This document shows, piece by piece, positions 17,553 through 24,089 of a stretch of DNA of 37,511 bases. The translations under genes were made by a program, and so were the position numbers. Source of the stretch: Deltaproteobacteria bacterium (lineage in GTDB: Bacteria > Desulfobacterota > Desulfobulbia > Desulfobulbales > Desulfocapsaceae); the NCBI GenBank assembly GCA_024280265.1, contig JAJRQL010000089.1, positions 1-37,511 on the forward strand. Direction: 5' to 3'. The notes below the pieces were generated by a model. The model had not been told where the DNA came from and did no database searches. It was given only the letters and a program-made list of their open reading frames with translations. Every line of letters starts with the position of its first letter. Within the stretch, counting starts at the first letter, position 1.

Positions 17553-18671
17553 TTATTTGGTGGTATGGCAGGTAAAGCATGCTCCGGTACCACTTACACC
17601 GGCATTCACCACACTGTAATCCCAACGTAACAGGTCGTCATTTGGTGTGCCGTGGGCACGATGACAGGCGATACAGGTGACAATGGTATCATTATTGAAT
17701 GTTACTTGACTGACAACACCTAATGACAGGTCAGAGCTGGCTACAGGAGCGGTGACCTGGTAATCATTATTGGCGCCGCCGTAGCTGTAATACTCGGTAG
17801 TGGTGTCAGCTATGTTGCCCATGTCAAAATCCGTGGGGTGGCGAACCCAAGGGCTGGCAAATACACCAGTTGTCGGATTGGTCCCGCCCACCTCCCCGGC
17901 ACCATTATGAAAAGAATCGTGGCATTGGGCACAGAGTGAAGAAATTGACTGTGGATCTTCGTCGTTTTCAGTGGTTCTTGCAACACCTTTGTACTGATTA
18001 TGCTCGGTTGAGGTTGGCGTGTATTCCCAGTCCCAGTCCTCTATTCCAATGATCCCATCAAGGAAACGGTAGCTTTTAGCAACAGTTGTGCCGTCGATTG
18101 CGCTATCATCTGCATGATGTGAACCACTGATTGCACCAAAGTCACTGTCGATTGCCTTGTCACCGTGGCACCCGTTGGTTCCAGCGCAAGTGAGCTGCGG
18201 TAATGTGGCTCCACCGGTATATCCAGGAGGGGTTGTGCCGAGCGTCGCATCTTGGCCTGAAAGACCATCTGTCGCCACGTTATGTCCTGTGGAATCAACA
18301 CCACCGCCTGTCGTTGCAACCCAGTAAAAGTTTCCGCCGGCCAGGGTGTCTCCAGTGGTACCATCAGCGCCATAGGTTGGAGTAGTGGTACTGTTGACAA
18401 AAGGAATGGTGAAAGTGCCAGCTACTCTCTGCTGGTTGGTTCCGGTATGACAGGCAACGCAACCCTTTACGAGCAGAACCTCGTTGGGTGCAGTCTGAGG
18501 AGCACCGGCAGCATCCACGGCCATTGGTGTTCCATCTTGACTGTTATGCATGGTATGACACACTGCGCACTGTCCTTCCACCTTTGCAGAAGCTGCAGCA
18601 GCCATCAAAAAAACACCGAGGCTGACACTGGCTAACACTCCGTATCTGTAGAGTTTGCGGTTAGATTTCAT
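17553..18671 (-). CDS. OmcS-like hexaheme cytochrome, paralog 1
   Basis: A 372-residue exported cytochrome with a signal peptide ending AAASA-K (residue 29) and a strong ribosome site (GGGAGG five bases before ATG). Heme sites are C35-H39, C71-H75, C247-H251, C333-H337 and C365-H369, plus an unusual CX5CH at C162/C168-H169. It shares with its paralog and with OmcS the motifs CHTMHNSQ, AGGNFYWV, GHNV, SYRFLDG, CHxxFHN, RHPTDFDM and CxACHRAHG. Unlike the paralog it is a single-gene transcription unit with promoter, about 160-base leader and strong terminator. That is what one expects of the abundant filament subunit. Polymerisation into a nanowire is inferred from resemblance, not demonstrated. 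Confidence 0.87.
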   Translation of the reverse strand: MKSNRKLYRYGVLASVSLGVFLMAAAASAKVEGQCAVCHTMHNSQDGTPMAVDAAGAPQTAPNEVLLVKGCVACHTGTNQQRVAGTFTIPFVNSTTTPTYGADGTTGDTLAGGNFYWVATTGGGVDSTGHNVATDGLSGQDATLGTTPPGYTGGATLPQLTCAGTNGCHGDKAIDSDFGAISGSHHADDSAIDGTTVAKSYRFLDGIIGIEDWDWEYTPTSTEHNQYKGVARTTENDEDPQSISSLCAQCHDSFHNGAGEVGGTNPTTGVFASPWVRHPTDFDMGNIADTTTEYYSYGGANNDYQVTAPVASSDLSLGVVSQVTFNNDTIVTCIACHRAHGTPNDDLLRWDYSVVNAGVSGTGACFTCHTTK

Positions 18672-18763
18672 TTTTCCCTCCCATTGAATTTCCGTTCATT
18701 GTCTTCCAGGTTCTGTCCTGTCCGGCAATATGGTTAAGTTCCTTCCCCTGTACCTCAATTCTG

Positions 18764-18811
18764 CACATCACACACCACGAAGCTAAATCTATCACGATGT
18801 GGTGGTATGTG
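18764..18811 (-). promoter_or_regulatory. leader hairpin upstream of OmcS-like gene 1
   Basis: CACAT (18764-18768) and CACCAC (18773-18778) pair with GTGGTG (18799-18804) and ATGTG (18807-18811), giving an imperfect stem with an internal loop in the 5' leader. It lies 92 bases before the start codon and is not followed by a U run. A role in mRNA stability or regulation is plausible. It does not match the GEMM riboswitch consensus known upstream of some Geobacter cytochrome genes. Confidence 0.5.
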
Positions 18812-18836
18812 TTGTTTACGCCATCCTGTTACCATT

Positions 18837-18865
18837 AATATAGGTTGAATGCAAGAAATTAACAA
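18837..18865 (-). promoter_or_regulatory. sigma70-type promoter of OmcS-like gene 1
   Basis: On the minus strand TTGTTA (18860-18865), a 17-base spacer and TATATT (18837-18842) form a good vegetative promoter. The predicted start near 18830 leaves a leader of about 160 bases before the ATG at 18671. Confidence 0.6.
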
Positions 18866-19236
18866 TGCGGCATATTGTCGCAGAGATCCTGATATTGTTC
18901 ATTGTCTGCCTTGTAAGATTGTCTTTTCGCTCAATCTCCTGGTTATGTATGGAGTTTTACCCTAGGAATATCAGCTATATGTCCGTGGTGTAATTTTGTA
19001 CATGCCTATATCCAGCGACTCTGAAAAGTCTTCCAACCTGTCGGGTTAGTGATACCATTTTATTGAAACCCGCCAAATTCACGGAAGACGAGTTTGGCAG
19101 TGATGCAGACCCATGTTTCCATAGGTGGATATTGTGAGGAACTACCAGTGGCCGGGTTGGACGAACTCCTGGAGGAGCTCATTGGAAAATATTTTCCGGT
19201 CTGAGCTGGAAGGCCGATGCCAGTTTGCCATGCCAT
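18866..19236. other. intergenic region between cysK and OmcS-like gene 1
   Basis: About 370 bases without a convincing gene. It holds one copy of a 34-base imperfect repeat (18963-18996). It also holds a 33-codon plus-strand frame at 19103-19204 that lacks a ribosome site and recognisable domain. I regard the stretch as an eroded remnant or plain spacer. Confidence 0.4.
18963..18996 (+). repeat. imperfect direct repeat, copy 1
   Basis: This stretch (core GGAATATCAGCTATATG) matches 37412-37445 (core GGAATAGCAGATATATG) at about 26 of 34 positions. The copy at 37412 overlaps the start of an open frame running off the window. This copy hits a stop four codons after the shared ATG. It could be a decayed 5' end of the same mobile or repeated gene. 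Confidence 0.4.
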
Positions 19237-19269
19237 GCTATTTGAGCATTAAGTCTGTGCTCAAATAGC
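19237..19269 (-). other. perfect 12-bp stem-loop over the cysK stop codon
   Basis: GCTATTTGAGCA at 19237-19248 and TGCTCAAATAGC at 19258-19269 pair perfectly around a nine-base loop and contain the last codons and stop of cysK. No U run follows. It probably protects the 3' end of the cysteine operon mRNA or acts as a weak terminator. Confidence 0.6.
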
Positions 19270-20155
19270 GCTCCCCTGTGTCAGGTAGTATGGTGATTAC
19301 GGTTTTGCCGCGGTTTACCATGTCGGAGGCCACCTGCAGGGCGGCCCACATGGCTGCACCTGAGGATATCCCAACCAGCAGGCCCTCTTTTGCAGCCAGC
19401 TGTCTGGCAGTTTCCATGGCATTTTCGTTCGTTACGGCAATGATCTGATCAATGAGCTCTGTCTTGAGGATGGATGGAATGAAGCCGGCTCCAATGCCCT
19501 GGATTTTGTGGGGCCCCGATACTCCTCCGGCAAGAACCGGGGAGTCAGCAGGCTCCACTGCAATACCGGTAATTGCCGGATTTTTTTCTTTAAGGTTTTC
19601 CATAACACCGGTGAAAGTACCTCCAGTTCCCACTCCTGCAACGAAAATGTCGACCTTCCCGCTGCTGGCCTGCCAGATCTCTTCGGCAGTGGTTGTCCTG
19701 TGTATAGCAGGATTCTCAGGGTTGTCAAACTGTCTGACCAGAAAAGCATTTCTGGTGTCAGCCTGTAGCTCCTCCGCCGCCTCAATAGCTCCTTTCATCC
19801 CCTTTGCCGCAGGGGTGAGGACAAGCTGTGCTCCGAGGTGTTTCAGGAGGGTCCGTCGTTCCAGGGACATGGACTCCGGCATGGTGAGAACAAGATGGAG
19901 GTTTTTGGCAGCACAGACTGCAGCCAGGCCAAGCCCTGTGTTTCCTGATGTTGCCTCAATGATGAGTGTACCAGTATCAATATGCCCATCCCGTATACCT
20001 GCCTCAATCATGGCGAGGGCAATACGATCTTTGACGCTACCCATGGGATTGCGGGATTCCTGTTTAGCAAGAATGGTTGCACAGCAGTCTTTGCTTATGT
20101 TTTCAAGGGAAATAAGGGGAGTGTTGCCGATGGTGGCTGTGGCTGGACTGCTCAT
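19238..20155 (-). CDS. cysK: cysteine synthase A (O-acetylserine sulfhydrylase)
   Basis: A 305-residue PLP enzyme that makes cysteine from O-acetylserine and sulfide. The PLP lysine lies in NPMGSVKDR (Lys42). The substrate loop TSGNTG is at about residues 69-74, the phosphate-binding GTGGTFTG follows, and the C-terminal PDTGERYLS motif is present. Length and motifs fit the CysK/CysM family; CysM cannot be fully excluded. Its start overlaps the stop of the serine acetyltransferase gene by four bases (ATGA), so the two consecutive enzymes of the pathway are coupled. A free-sulfide-producing sulfate reducer could supply its sulfide directly. The many heme-binding cysteines encoded nearby make cysteine supply relevant, though that link is only inference. 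Confidence 0.96.
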   Translation of the reverse strand: MSSPATATIGNTPLISLENISKDCCATILAKQESRNPMGSVKDRIALAMIEAGIRDGHIDTGTLIIEATSGNTGLGLAAVCAAKNLHLVLTMPESMSLERRTLLKHLGAQLVLTPAAKGMKGAIEAAEELQADTRNAFLVRQFDNPENPAIHRTTTAEEIWQASSGKVDIFVAGVGTGGTFTGVMENLKEKNPAITGIAVEPADSPVLAGGVSGPHKIQGIGAGFIPSILKTELIDQIIAVTNENAMETARQLAAKEGLLVGISSGAAMWAALQVASDMVNRGKTVITILPDTGERYLSTDLMLK

Positions 20156-21123
20156 GATGTGCCTCCTTTTCTTCCTGAGTAGAGGAGCTCTGGACGCTTG
20201 AGTACCACACGGGTATCTGAAGGTACCGATTCGGTGAGCCAGATGTTACCACCAATTATTGATCGTGCTCCAATGGTTGTGTCCCCGCCAAGGATTGTGG
20301 TGTTGGCGTATATAATGACATCATCTTCAATGCTGGGGTGGCGCTTGACATTTCGCATCAGTTTCCCGGCATCCTTGGGAAGGGAGAGGGCCCCCAGGGT
20401 TACCCCCTGGTATATCCGTACATTTGCCCCGATAACTGTTGTCTCACCAATAACAACGCCCGTGCCGTGATCAATGAAAAAACCCGGCCCGATGGTAGCC
20501 CCGGGGTGGATGTCGATTCCAGTGACACTGTGGGCATGCTCGGTCATGATACGGGGCAGGGTGGGAACGTTCAGGAGGTAGAGCTCATGGGCAATTCGGT
20601 AAATTGCTGTGGCCAGAAGGCCGGGATAGCAGAAAATGACCTCATCGGGGCTGGCCGTTGCCGGATCTCCTGCCAGGGTTGCCCGGATGTCAGTAGACAG
20701 CAGGGCGGATATACCGGGAAGAATTTCAATAAAAGAGATGGCCATGCGCTGGCCGCGTTCTTCACAGTTGGTGCAGGGGAGGTTTGAGCGTCTGCATTCA
20801 TGGCGGATGGCCATGATGGTCTCCTGTGACAGTCGTTCGTAAAGCTCCGTTGTCTCCTTGCCGAGGTAATATTCGAGGTTTGAGGCATGGAGTATGGTCT
20901 TGGTGAAGTAGCCGGGAAACAGTATCTTGCGAATTTGATAGATAATATCAACGATTTCAGTGTGGGATGGTGTGGAAACCGGGCCCACATGATCAAAGCA
21001 GTCTTCTGTCTGCCAGGCTGCGACCAGTGTTTTTACCACCGGAGGCAATCTGTCGTGGAATGACTCCTCACGTTCCGGCTTCTGGTCGCAGAGTTCCGGG
21101 ATGTGGATACTCCTGGTTGCCAT
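20152..21123 (-). CDS. cysE: serine O-acetyltransferase, EpsC/CysE type
   Basis: Acetylates serine with acetyl-CoA, the first step of cysteine synthesis. The C-terminal half is a left-handed beta-helix with hexapeptide repeats (GIDIHPGATIGPGFFIDHGTGVVIGETTVIG is spread over several turns) including the catalytic-type HG and DHG histidines. The N-terminal 170 residues are helical, longer than in E. coli CysE and typical of the EpsC-like branch, with a CTNCEE cysteine pair. The ATG at 21121-21123 was chosen because AGGAGG lies seven bases upstream; the ATG two codons earlier is too close to it. The gene overlaps cysK and follows the TPR gene with only two bases between stop and start. Confidence 0.94.
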   Translation of the reverse strand: MATRSIHIPELCDQKPEREESFHDRLPPVVKTLVAAWQTEDCFDHVGPVSTPSHTEIVDIIYQIRKILFPGYFTKTILHASNLEYYLGKETTELYERLSQETIMAIRHECRRSNLPCTNCEERGQRMAISFIEILPGISALLSTDIRATLAGDPATASPDEVIFCYPGLLATAIYRIAHELYLLNVPTLPRIMTEHAHSVTGIDIHPGATIGPGFFIDHGTGVVIGETTVIGANVRIYQGVTLGALSLPKDAGKLMRNVKRHPSIEDDVIIYANTTILGGDTTIGARSIIGGNIWLTESVPSDTRVVLKRPELLYSGRKGGTS

Positions 21124-21125
21124 TG

Positions 21126-21764
21126 TCATTCCTCCTGTTTTCCGGGAGCTGCCTGCAGCTGTTTTCGTATCTCTTCTATGGCCTGTTGCAGGGGCATTCC
21201 ATTGTTCAGCTTGACCTGCGAATTTACCTGCAGCAGATCTTCCCAGGCGGCAATAGCAGCTTCCGGATTGTTGAGGTCGTAGAGGAGGACTATGCCTTTG
21301 TTGAGGCGCGAGGGTTCGTGAGCGGGATTGATGGCGTGAGCCTTTTCAAATGCCGCCAACGCTTCCTGGGGCTGTTTGTTTCTACGGTACATAACCCCCA
21401 AGTCGGTGAGAACATCAGGGTTGTCAGGCAGTAGCGTGAGCGAATGGGTATATGCCTTAATGGCTTTAGTAACCTGATTTGTGTCGTAGTAGAGGTGCCC
21501 CAGCTGGGTCCAGGCTTCACCATTGTCATGATTTCTGGTCACCTCAGCCTCAAGGTTGGCAATGGCTGCTACTATCTGCTGGTTGATCTCTCCGGTATTC
21601 TGGCTGGTCTGTGGCTGGGCCTGCTGAGCGGGCTGTTCCCGGGGAGTTAAGGGGGTAAGCTTATAAACCGCCAGGACAGCTCCTGCAATAAAGCCTATGC
21701 CAAACCCAATGAGCAGGGCATATATTACGGTCTCTTTTTTTACCATATTACTATTGTCTGACAT
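21126..21764 (-). CDS. membrane-anchored TPR protein
   Basis: A 212-residue protein starting at 21762-21764 (AAAGG ten bases upstream). An N-terminal membrane helix (about residues 10-32, ALLIGFGIGFIAGAVLAVY) is followed by a glutamine-rich linker. Three to four tetratricopeptide repeats come next (NGEAWTQLGHLYYDTNQ, PDVLTDLGVMYRRNKQPQEAL, HEPSRLNKGIVLLYDLNNPEAA). The arrangement resembles the periplasmic TPR part of CcmH/CycH cytochrome c maturation proteins and related deltaproteobacterial TPR proteins. It is first in the operon with cysE and cysK. A link with cytochrome maturation is tempting but not shown. Confidence 0.85.
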   Translation of the reverse strand: MSDNSNMVKKETVIYALLIGFGIGFIAGAVLAVYKLTPLTPREQPAQQAQPQTSQNTGEINQQIVAAIANLEAEVTRNHDNGEAWTQLGHLYYDTNQVTKAIKAYTHSLTLLPDNPDVLTDLGVMYRRNKQPQEALAAFEKAHAINPAHEPSRLNKGIVLLYDLNNPEAAIAAWEDLLQVNSQVKLNNGMPLQQAIEEIRKQLQAAPGKQEE

Positions 21765-21822
21765 TGGTTCTGTACCTTTTTCTCTGAGGTGGCTCTGTCC
21801 TTGGTTAGTATCCATCAAGAAA

Positions 21823-21850
21823 AGTATAGGCCAAATATTTCCCCTGTCAA
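21823..21850 (-). promoter_or_regulatory. near-consensus sigma70 promoter of the TPR-cysE-cysK operon
   Basis: On the minus strand a perfect TTGACA (21845-21850) is followed by 16 bases and TATACT (21823-21828). The start would be near 21816, leaving a leader of about 50 bases. The -35 box lies inside the palindrome at 21835-21891. Confidence 0.75.
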
Positions 21851-21891
21851 ACTGTAACTTTGTGGCAGCTACAGTTTAATGTGGGAAATAT
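21835..21891. promoter_or_regulatory. nested palindrome overlapping the -35 box, probable operator
   Basis: Outer arms ATATTTCCC (21835-21843) and GGGAAATAT (21883-21891) and inner arms AAACTGTA (21849-21856) and TACAGTTT (21870-21877) are all perfect. They are separated by symmetric five-base gaps, with a 13-base centre. The TTGACA box falls between the arms. The arrangement suits a dimeric or tetrameric repressor or activator of the cysteine operon. The regulator is unknown. Confidence 0.65.
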
Positions 21892-22140
21892 ACTGTAGAG
21901 ACAGGCTGTTTGGCAATAGGCAACCGTTCTTTTCTGCTCTGATGGCCAAGGTGCTCTTCGCACTATCCATGGAGGGGAGGCGGTTCCTGATGGTCAGGGC
22001 TGGATTTTGAAGTTGATCTGGTAATAAGATGAACCGGCAGGCAGTAAATGGCGCAGGAAAGGTGGTGCCGGAATAAATGATTTGTGCTATACAGGTGGAT
22101 TTTAGTGATCTGGTACCACCTTCTTTTCTGTTTTTGGATC
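21892..22140. other. intergenic region upstream of the cysteine operon
   Basis: No gene is seen. It contains an 11-base inverted repeat, AAGGTGGTGCC (22059-22069) with GGTACCACCTT (22112-22122), one mismatch that could pair as G-U. No U run follows either arm. Function is not apparent. Confidence 0.4.
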
Positions 22141-22185
22141 AAAAAATAAGAGCGATATCCTGATAAATCAGAGTATCGCTCTTAT
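22141..22185 (-). terminator. intrinsic terminator after tRNA-Cys
   Basis: A perfect 12-bp stem (22146-22157 with 22174-22185, GAGCGATA core) is followed in the minus direction by a run of U (22141-22146). It lies five bases past the CCA end of the tRNA. Confidence 0.88.
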
Positions 22186-22190
22186 ATGAC

Positions 22191-22266
22191 TGGAGGCGGC
22201 GAGCGGATTTGAACCGCTGAATCATGGTTTTGCAGACCAGTGCCTTAGCCGCTTGGCTACGCCGCC
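22191..22266 (-). tRNA. tRNA-Cys (anticodon GCA)
   Basis: The minus strand folds as a cloverleaf: acceptor GGCGGCG with CGCCGCC, D arm GCCAAGCGGCTAAGGC, anticodon loop CTGCAAA with anticodon GCA, T arm AGCGG-TTCAAAT-CCGCT. The discriminator is U, as cysteine tRNAs require, and CCA is encoded (22191-22193). The first anticodon-stem pair is a C-U mismatch. It has its own promoter and terminator and lies upstream of the cysteine synthesis operon on the same strand. Confidence 0.95.
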
Positions 22267-22295
22267 GAATATGCCCGGTTAGGCATGAGCAACAA

Positions 22296-22323
22296 TTTAT
22301 ACCACAGTTTGTTTTTTTAACAA
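22296..22323 (-). promoter_or_regulatory. promoter of tRNA-Cys
   Basis: On the minus strand TTGTTA (22318-22323), 16 bases, then TATAAA (22296-22301). It lies about 30 bases upstream of the tRNA, as expected, in the gap to the divergent rnc gene. Confidence 0.6.
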
Positions 22324-22330
22324 GGGGAAA

Positions 22331-23074
22331 ATGGCCATGGATATTGATTCACTGGTGCGACGAAACAAAGATGATCTGGCAGTGCTGGAACAGCATCTTG
22401 GATATCGTTTTACCGATCTGCGCCTGTTACAAAAAGCTCTGATTCATTCATCTTTTGCTTTTGAACAGGGGCAGATCGATAAAAACAATGAAATACTGGA
22501 GTTCCTGGGTGATGCGGTGCTTGACTTGGTTATTGGTCATACTCTTTGCCGGCGTTTTCCTGGCATGCGTGAGGGGGATCTTACCCGTCTCAGATCATCA
22601 CTGGTCAATGAAACACATCTTGCCTCCGTGGCCAGAGAACTGCAACTCGGTGAGCACCTCTGCCTTGGCAAAGGTGAGGATGCCTCAAATGGACGCAACA
22701 AATCCTCCATTCTGTCCTGCGCCTACGAGGCGGTAATCGGGGCAATTTTTGAAGACAGCAACTATATCACCGCTGAAAAGATTGTCTGTCGATTCTTTGT
22801 GCCGGCAATGGCTGCCAAAAAAGAGGAGTTGCTGATGGCAGATTCCAAGAGCAGGCTTCAGGAAGCTCTGCAGGAAAAATTTTATGAGGCGCCCTCTTAC
22901 AGGATTGACCTTGAGGAGGGGCCATCACACCAGAAGGTGTTTACGGTCTCTGTCATATTTCGTGATGAGGCGCTTGGTACCGGTTCCGGAGCTTCCAAGA
23001 AAGAGGCGGAACAGCGCGCGGCAGCGGCAACACTTGCTGTTCTTAAAGATGTGATAAGAAAGTTCAGTTCCTGA
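22331..23074 (+). CDS. rnc: ribonuclease III
   Basis: A 247-residue double-strand-specific endoribonuclease for rRNA and mRNA processing. The signature NNEILEFLGDAVL (about residues 52-64) carries the metal-binding Glu and Asp. The second acidic cluster YEAVIGAIFED lies near 136-146. A C-terminal double-stranded-RNA-binding domain (about 175-245) contains SKSRLQEALQE and GSGASKKEAEQRAA. The ATG follows AAGGGG at short spacing; a second ATG two codons on is possible. It is the first gene of a plus-strand operon with a radical SAM protein seven bases downstream. Confidence 0.97.
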   Translation: MAMDIDSLVRRNKDDLAVLEQHLGYRFTDLRLLQKALIHSSFAFEQGQIDKNNEILEFLGDAVLDLVIGHTLCRRFPGMREGDLTRLRSSLVNETHLASVARELQLGEHLCLGKGEDASNGRNKSSILSCAYEAVIGAIFEDSNYITAEKIVCRFFVPAMAAKKEELLMADSKSRLQEALQEKFYEAPSYRIDLEEGPSHQKVFTVSVIFRDEALGTGSGASKKEAEQRAAAATLAVLKDVIRKFSS

Positions 23075-23081
23075 CCCTGTT

Positions 23082-24089
23082 ATGGCCCTGGTAATCCCCA
23101 TATTTATTCCTCATCAGGGCTGTCCGCAGCACTGTCTTTTCTGTAACCAGGTCTCAATCAGCGGCAAGGGAGAGGGAAAAAGAGGAGACACGGAGTTGGT
23201 GCGTCAAACCATTGAGGAGTGGCTCGGTTTTGCAAAGGAACAGCAGCTGGTCCAGGTTGCCTTTTATGGCGGCTCGTTCACATGCCTTCCTGTTTCACGG
23301 CAGCGGAGTTATCTTGCGGCGGTGCAGCCTTTTCTTGATAAAGGGCGGGTTTCCTCTATCCGTCTCTCCACCCGGCCCGATTGCATTGATGGGGATATCT
23401 GTGATTTTCTCCTAGGTCAGGGTGTCCGAACGGTGGAACTTGGGGTGCAGTCCTTTGATGACACCGTGCTTGCGGCGGCGGAGCGGGGGCACAGCAGTGA
23501 TGATTCCCTGCAGGCCGCAGCTGTTCTCAGGACAAAGGGGCTGGAGCTCAGTATCCAGCTCATGCCCGGATTGCCGATGGAAAGCAGTCGTTCTTTTCTA
23601 AAGACGCTGGCTCGAACGATATCCTGCCGGCCCGCTTTTGTCAGGCTTTATCCAACCCTTGTCATTAATGGCTCCGGGTTGGCTGGTGCCTATCGCAGAG
23701 GTGAATATCGTCCCATGAGCATGAGTCGGGCTATTGCCATATGCTGTCTTGCCAAAAAGAGACTGGAAGAGGCGGGGGTGGAAATTCTGCGTATTGGACT
23801 GCAGGCTTCCGCATCCCTTGAGCGTGAACTTGTGGCCGGGCCGTATCATCCCGCTTTTGGTGAATGTGTGGCCGCACGGCAATGGTTTCTACGGGTTCGG
23901 CCACTCCTTGCCGGTGTTTCTACACAGGAAACTGTCCATATCACCATTTCACATCGGGATATGTCCGCCTTTGTGGGGCCGGGACGGCGAAATATCAGAC
24001 GACTGGAGCAACTCGGACTTGCAAAACAGATGGAAATTACAACGGATAAACGCTTGAAACGAGGCACACTGAATTATGTTATCAATTAA
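23082..24089 (+). CDS. radical SAM protein, Elp3-like without acetyltransferase domain
   Basis: A 335-residue protein with the radical SAM cluster motif C14-X3-C18-X2-C21 in HQGCPQHCLFCNQ, followed by VAFYGGSFTCLP and RPDCID. The strand VELGVQSFDD and the later LMPGLPMES are typical of the Elp3/HemN-like branch. The GNAT domain of full Elp3 is absent. Proteins of this kind are often encoded beside rnc in bacteria and their substrate is unknown; RNA or tRNA modification is plausible. It starts seven bases after rnc and overlaps the ABC-F gene by 14 bases. Confidence 0.9.
   Translation: MALVIPIFIPHQGCPQHCLFCNQVSISGKGEGKRGDTELVRQTIEEWLGFAKEQQLVQVAFYGGSFTCLPVSRQRSYLAAVQPFLDKGRVSSIRLSTRPDCIDGDICDFLLGQGVRTVELGVQSFDDTVLAAAERGHSSDDSLQAAAVLRTKGLELSIQLMPGLPMESSRSFLKTLARTISCRPAFVRLYPTLVINGSGLAGAYRRGEYRPMSMSRAIAICCLAKKRLEEAGVEILRIGLQASASLERELVAGPYHPAFGECVAARQWFLRVRPLLAGVSTQETVHITISHRDMSAFVGPGRRNIRRLEQLGLAKQMEITTDKRLKRGTLNYVIN

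Noticed and set aside
18672-18836. GEMM (cyclic dinucleotide) riboswitch in the OmcS-like leader
   Set aside because: The conserved GEMM core and tetraloop-receptor sequences are not present in the leader.
19103-19204. 33-codon plus-strand ORF
   Set aside because: No ribosome site, no recognisable family, and located in a spacer with an eroded repeat.
22059-22122. T-box-like GGTGGTACC sequence upstream of the cysteine operon and near tRNA-Cys
   Set aside because: The position is too far upstream and outside the predicted transcript start at about 21816; no specifier loop or terminator/antiterminator pair was found.
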